A DNA stretch of 34,814 nt, taken from positions 1 through 34,814 of the forward strand of contig CANNVE010000027.1 in NCBI GenBank assembly GCA_947525975.1, read 5' to 3'. Position numbers and translations under genes: made by a program. Shown here in pieces: positions 31,145-34,814 of this stretch (positions are counted from its first letter, which is position 1; every line of letters begins with the position of its first letter). The notes under the pieces were generated by a model. It had not been told where the DNA came from and ran no database searches. It saw only the letters and a list, made by a program, of their open reading frames with translations. The DNA is from an uncultured Muribaculaceae bacterium. GTDB taxonomy: Bacteria > Bacteroidota > Bacteroidia > Bacteroidales > Muribaculaceae.

Positions 31145-34100
31145 CACAGACTATGGCACAATCAAGCGAAGACATAAAATGGCTCTACGGCAAGCTTAAG
31201 GCCAAGGGGTACGACATAGGCACGGAGCGGGAATTCACGGAGTCGCTCTCGAGCCGCGAGGACAGGGACTGGTATTATCAGAAGGCGACCTCCATGGGAC
31301 TCGACATGGGCGGCAGGGAGGACTTCGAGAGCCTTTACGCGCCGGAGGCGGCTCCTGCGGCCACGGCGCCGCCGGAGCGCGGGACTGAGGCTCAGGCCGG
31401 GGCGGCAGCGCCGCAGTGGCAGCCGACCGGGCAGGACATGGCAAGGCTGCGGCAGGCGCAAGGCGTCGCCGATGCCTTCGGGCGGCAGGCGCGGGCATCG
31501 TCGGAGAGCATGGGCCGCTTGGCGGAGCGCCACACGGCGGAGGGGCGCGGACGGCTTGCCGCGGCTGGGTCGACAGCGGGGCTGCTCGGCCTGCCGACGA
31601 GGATGGCCGGGCTGACTCCGCCAATGCCCGCTCCCGCCGGCGGAGGCGGCGCGCAGACGCAGGACGGCGCAGGCGCAAGGCAGGCGAAGAGCCTTGAGTC
31701 GCCGGTGCCCCATGGGGTGAAGATGGAGGGAGGCAAGCGCGTGACGGAATGGCTGCTGCCCGACGGGCGCACCACGACCGACCTTAATGAGGCGGACAGG
31801 GCCGAGCACGGGGCGCGCCGCAGCCGCCTTGAGCATGAGTTCGCGAGGCGCATGGAGCGGAACGGGCTTGGCCCATCGGCCATGGAGAAGGACCGCGAAG
31901 CATTTGAGAAGCGGATGCGCGAGAACGACCTTGACCCGGCGAAGCAGGAGGACATCGACAGGCAGCTGGCGTGGGACGTGCAGACGCAGAAAGGGATTGA
32001 CGCCCGGTCAGTGGCATCCGGCATCAACAACTCGCGGATAGCGGAGACAGTGTCAAGGCTGTGGGACGAGGCGGAAGCGAAGCACAGGGGCGATGAGGAA
32101 AGGAGCGCGAAAAGGCATTGGGACGCATACGCCGCCATGGGAGGAGGCCGTGAAATGCGCGTCTCCACGACTGCTGCGGCGCGGTACGACAGCGACAAGT
32201 CGCGCCTGACGCGCTTCGACCTCAAGGCGATGATGGACGACATGTGGGCGAGATGCGGCAAAGACGTGTCGGACGACTGCTACAATGAGCTCGCGCGCCA
32301 GAATCCGGGAATGGACGAGAATGACTTGCGCCCATGGGCCGACGGCCTGGCAAGGCAGATAATAGACAGCAGCGTGTACATGCATGCCGTGGAGAAGAAC
32401 GCGCCCAAATCCACGCTTGAGTACTTCGGGAGGCAGGCCGCCGACATCAACCTCGTGAACTCGATAAGCAAGGGACTTGCGCGCATCGGGGCGGGCGGCA
32501 GGATTGGCGATTTGCCTGCCTACGAGGCTGCGATGGGCGAATACGGCGGCAGTCACCGCATGGCGCAGGTCGGCGGCACGGTCTTCGGCATGGGCATCGA
32601 CCCCACGACGTGGGCGTCGGGCCTTGTCGGCTCGATGGGAGTCAGGGCCGCGATGAGCGCAGGCGGGCGCATATTGGCGGGCAGGGCGGCCAACGGCATG
32701 ACCCGCCAGCTGGGCACGCGCCTGTTCTCGTCATCGCTCGGAGGCAAGGCGATCGCCGGAGCCGCAGGCGGCGCAGCCAACTTTGCCGCCTACGAAATGG
32801 CTAAAGAGGGAGAGCGGCAGTTCGTGTACGGCGGCGTGCTGAACCCCGAGACGCTTGAGGCCGGCGATTATTCGGCTGGCGATGTCCTCAAGGCCGGCGG
32901 CCACGGATTGGTCATGGGCAGCGTGACGGGCACGTTCGCGCCGCTGATAGGCAATGTGGCCGACAAGGCAGTCAAGGCGACCGCAAGCACCGCCGGGAAA
33001 GCGGGGGTGCGCGTTGGTGAGGTTGCGGTGTCGTCTCTTGCCGAGGGCACGGTGTTTTCCGTGCCCGAATGGATAAGCGGCGAGGGAGACGCCTTTGACG
33101 TGTGGACTGACAACATGGCCATGATGCTTGGCTTCAAGGCCCAGCACGGGCTGAAGAGCGCGCCTCGCTTTATAGCCGGACTGCGCCCCGTCAAAGAGCC
33201 AAAGACCCAAGCAGAGCGCAACCGCAACAGGCAGAGTTTTGAGGAACGTATCAATAAGGCTCTTGATGAATTGAATTACAGCAAAGATGAGCGCAAGGCT
33301 GGTTACAAATTAGAGTTTGCCAAGGCAGACCGCGAGGAACTGCGCAGAGCCGGATACGGCGAACTGGCAGACCTCTTCGGCAAGGATAAGCCTATTGCCG
33401 AAGCAACACCGACAGCCAAGGCAGAGGACGGAGCAATTGAACTGCGCGCCGAGCGTGTGGAGGCCGAGGAAATTAACAGCGGCAATCCCGACTTTGACGG
33501 CTACTCGGCAATGGAGCGGCTGATGGAGGACGGACGAGTGAGCGAGGCAACGCGCGCCAAGGCCTACTACATCCTCACAGGGCGTATGCTGCCGATGTCG
33601 AGCGTTGTCGGTTGGAACACTACCGCCAACGAGGACGGCTCCATCATTGTCAACTCGATGAACGCGCAGGGCGATGTCGTGACAAGCCGCGTGTTCAAGA
33701 ATAAGGGCGAAGCGGACGCAGAAGCGAGCCGCATTCAGCGGCAGGCCGAGCTGAACACCATCGACATTGGCGAGCAGCATCGCGAGGCGGAGGCTGACTG
33801 GATGGTGTTTGAGGCGGCAATCAATGAAGTGTCGCCACGTGCCGACCATGCCACCATCCGGGAAATCTATGAGAAGGCAAAGCGTGGCGACAAGGACGTG
33901 ACCGAAGAGCAAGTCTCACTTGTGGAAATGCTCGATGAGGCCATAGACCGCCATGCCGATGCCGGAAACGCCAATCGGCCAGAGGCAATGCGCTCGGAAA
34001 TCAAGAATGAGACGGGCATTGACGTGGACGCAGCCCTGCGGAAGATGGACAAAGACCGCTCCGCAGAGGAGCGCGAGGCTGTGCGGGCCTACGCAGAGCG

Positions 34101-34814
34101 GCTGTTTCCGGAGAAGGCGCGGCGGCAGGCCGGGCCGAGGGCCGAGGAGCGCGAGGCGCAGCGGGCGTATGAGGAGGCGAAGCTGCTCTACGGGCGCTTT
34201 GAGGAGGGCTCGCCACAGGAGCAGGCCGAGGCGCGGGCCGAAATGGATGGCATGGCCGAGCGCTACCGCGAGGCGCTGGAGGGCATTGAGGACGCTTTCG
34301 GGCCGGAGGCGGAGGCGCGGATGGCCGAGATGCAGGAGAATCCGTGGGACTTGCTTGACGATCCGGGGCTGACTCTCGACCAGCAGGACGCCGTGCTGCG
34401 CTATGTCAACTCGAAGAGGGCTCTCGACGGAGTGCGGGACGCTGCCGACGAATCAGCCGAGGGCAAGCGAGAGGCGATTGTCAGGGGCGTCGAGGAGCGC
34501 ACGCACAGGCAGAGCGGGGCCATACAGCCGATGGCGCTTAAGTTTGACGGGGCGGGCCATGCGGGAGACCGGGAGGCTTACCTTGTCAGCGGCAGGGTGG
34601 CGCTTCAGGATGACGGCGTCACTGTCGACGCGGCCAATTCGGACAGGATGCTGATCTATCTCGACAAGGAGACGGGGATGCTCGACTACACTTCTCCCGA
34701 CCGCATCGCGCGGATGGGGGCGGGTGTGGACCCGCAGGCGGAGATCGATGCCGCCCTCGGCGAGATCGAGGCGCAGAGGGCGGCTGTGGCCGGGCTTGGC
34801 CCGGTGGCTGAAGC
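31141..34814 (+). CDS. Giant phage protein, partial, runs off the right edge (ejection or polyvalent protein-like)
   Basis: Open for 1,224 codons with no stop before the edge, so the C-terminus is missing. Two related repeats stand near the N-terminus (about 13-34 LYGKLKAKGYDIGTEREFTE, and about 45-67 YYQKATSMGLDMGGREDFES). A Pro/Gly/Ala-rich linker follows. Residues about 475-680 are a Gly/Ala-rich hydrophobic region (GGTVFGMGIDPTTWASGLVG, GHGLVMGSVTGTFAPLIG) able to contact or cross membrane. The rest is charged and helical. Such size, plan and neighbours fit a gp16-like internal-virion or multi-domain polyvalent protein; no catalytic motif was found. The start is fixed by the ATGA overlap. 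Confidence 0.8.
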   Translation, partial: MTQTMAQSSEDIKWLYGKLKAKGYDIGTEREFTESLSSREDRDWYYQKATSMGLDMGGREDFESLYAPEAAPAATAPPERGTEAQAGAAAPQWQPTGQDMARLRQAQGVADAFGRQARASSESMGRLAERHTAEGRGRLAAAGSTAGLLGLPTRMAGLTPPMPAPAGGGGAQTQDGAGARQAKSLESPVPHGVKMEGGKRVTEWLLPDGRTTTDLNEADRAEHGARRSRLEHEFARRMERNGLGPSAMEKDREAFEKRMRENDLDPAKQEDIDRQLAWDVQTQKGIDARSVASGINNSRIAETVSRLWDEAEAKHRGDEERSAKRHWDAYAAMGGGREMRVSTTAAARYDSDKSRLTRFDLKAMMDDMWARCGKDVSDDCYNELARQNPGMDENDLRPWADGLARQIIDSSVYMHAVEKNAPKSTLEYFGRQAADINLVNSISKGLARIGAGGRIGDLPAYEAAMGEYGGSHRMAQVGGTVFGMGIDPTTWASGLVGSMGVRAAMSAGGRILAGRAANGMTRQLGTRLFSSSLGGKAIAGAAGGAANFAAYEMAKEGERQFVYGGVLNPETLEAGDYSAGDVLKAGGHGLVMGSVTGTFAPLIGNVADKAVKATASTAGKAGVRVGEVAVSSLAEGTVFSVPEWISGEGDAFDVWTDNMAMMLGFKAQHGLKSAPRFIAGLRPVKEPKTQAERNRNRQSFEERINKALDELNYSKDERKAGYKLEFAKADREELRRAGYGELADLFGKDKPIAEATPTAKAEDGAIELRAERVEAEEINSGNPDFDGYSAMERLMEDGRVSEATRAKAYYILTGRMLPMSSVVGWNTTANEDGSIIVNSMNAQGDVVTSRVFKNKGEADAEASRIQRQAELNTIDIGEQHREAEADWMVFEAAINEVSPRADHATIREIYEKAKRGDKDVTEEQVSLVEMLDEAIDRHADAGNANRPEAMRSEIKNETGIDVDAALRKMDKDRSAEEREAVRAYAERLFPEKARRQAGPRAEEREAQRAYEEAKLLYGRFEEGSPQEQAEARAEMDGMAERYREALEGIEDAFGPEAEARMAEMQENPWDLLDDPGLTLDQQDAVLRYVNSKRALDGVRDAADESAEGKREAIVRGVEERTHRQSGAIQPMALKFDGAGHAGDREAYLVSGRVALQDDGVTVDAANSDRMLIYLDKETGMLDYTSPDRIARMGAGVDPQAEIDAALGEIEAQRAAVAGLGPVAE

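Overview
The window reads as a Bacteroidales chromosome, possibly Muribaculaceae (the family level is inference). The support is a complete Bat (aerotolerance) operon, lipoprotein-rich envelope genes, genes without clear Shine-Dalgarno sites, and many upstream regions carrying the Bacteroidota promoter pattern (TTG/TTTG, about 20 nt, TAnnTTTG). From about 26.7 kb the sequence changes to a GC-rich, phage-like integrated element that runs off the right edge.

Layout. 0-3.4 kb: a 7-bp tandem repeat, then a two-gene capsule/exopolysaccharide export unit (Wza-like lipoprotein and Wzc-like tyrosine kinase, minus strand). 3.4-6.5 kb: lgt, a sodium:alanine symporter and an ECF-type sigma factor. 6.6-8.3 kb: dnaA, with an AT-rich upstream region that holds a large nested dyad, a candidate origin or DnaA-control site. 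8.3-9.9 kb: a two-domain universal stress protein and a small HTH protein, separated by two identical 20-bp palindromes. 10.0-18.5 kb: moxR, DUF58, a membrane protein, batA, batB, batC, batD and batE, transcribed right to left with short gaps or ATGA overlaps. 18.6-22.5 kb: proS, an HU gene, an HU/transmembrane/LysM-like fusion and an unknown membrane protein, in one minus-strand run. 22.7-26.7 kb: a lipid kinase with a promoter almost at its start codon, then ppdK with a palindrome over its promoter and a strong terminator.

Element (about 26.7 kb to the right edge). A tyrosine recombinase with an atypical active site follows an 11-bp inverted repeat just past the ppdK terminator. Next comes a noncoding block with a terminator, a GC-rich and an AT-rich hairpin and ten in-phase 11-bp direct repeats (iteron-like or integrase-arm-like). 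A small packaging-type DNA-binding protein follows on the minus strand. Last is a plus-strand cassette of three phage proteins: a small Gly/Ala protein, a coiled-coil protein, and a giant open frame of more than 1,224 codons with no stop before the edge. The cassette resembles podovirus internal-virion (ejection) modules in layout; its exact function is inferred. Capsid, portal, large terminase, repressor and the far attachment site are not in the window.

The most unusual signals are the repeat block in the element, the dyad upstream of dnaA, the HU-TM-LysM fusion, the paired palindromes upstream of the stress protein and the giant phage protein.
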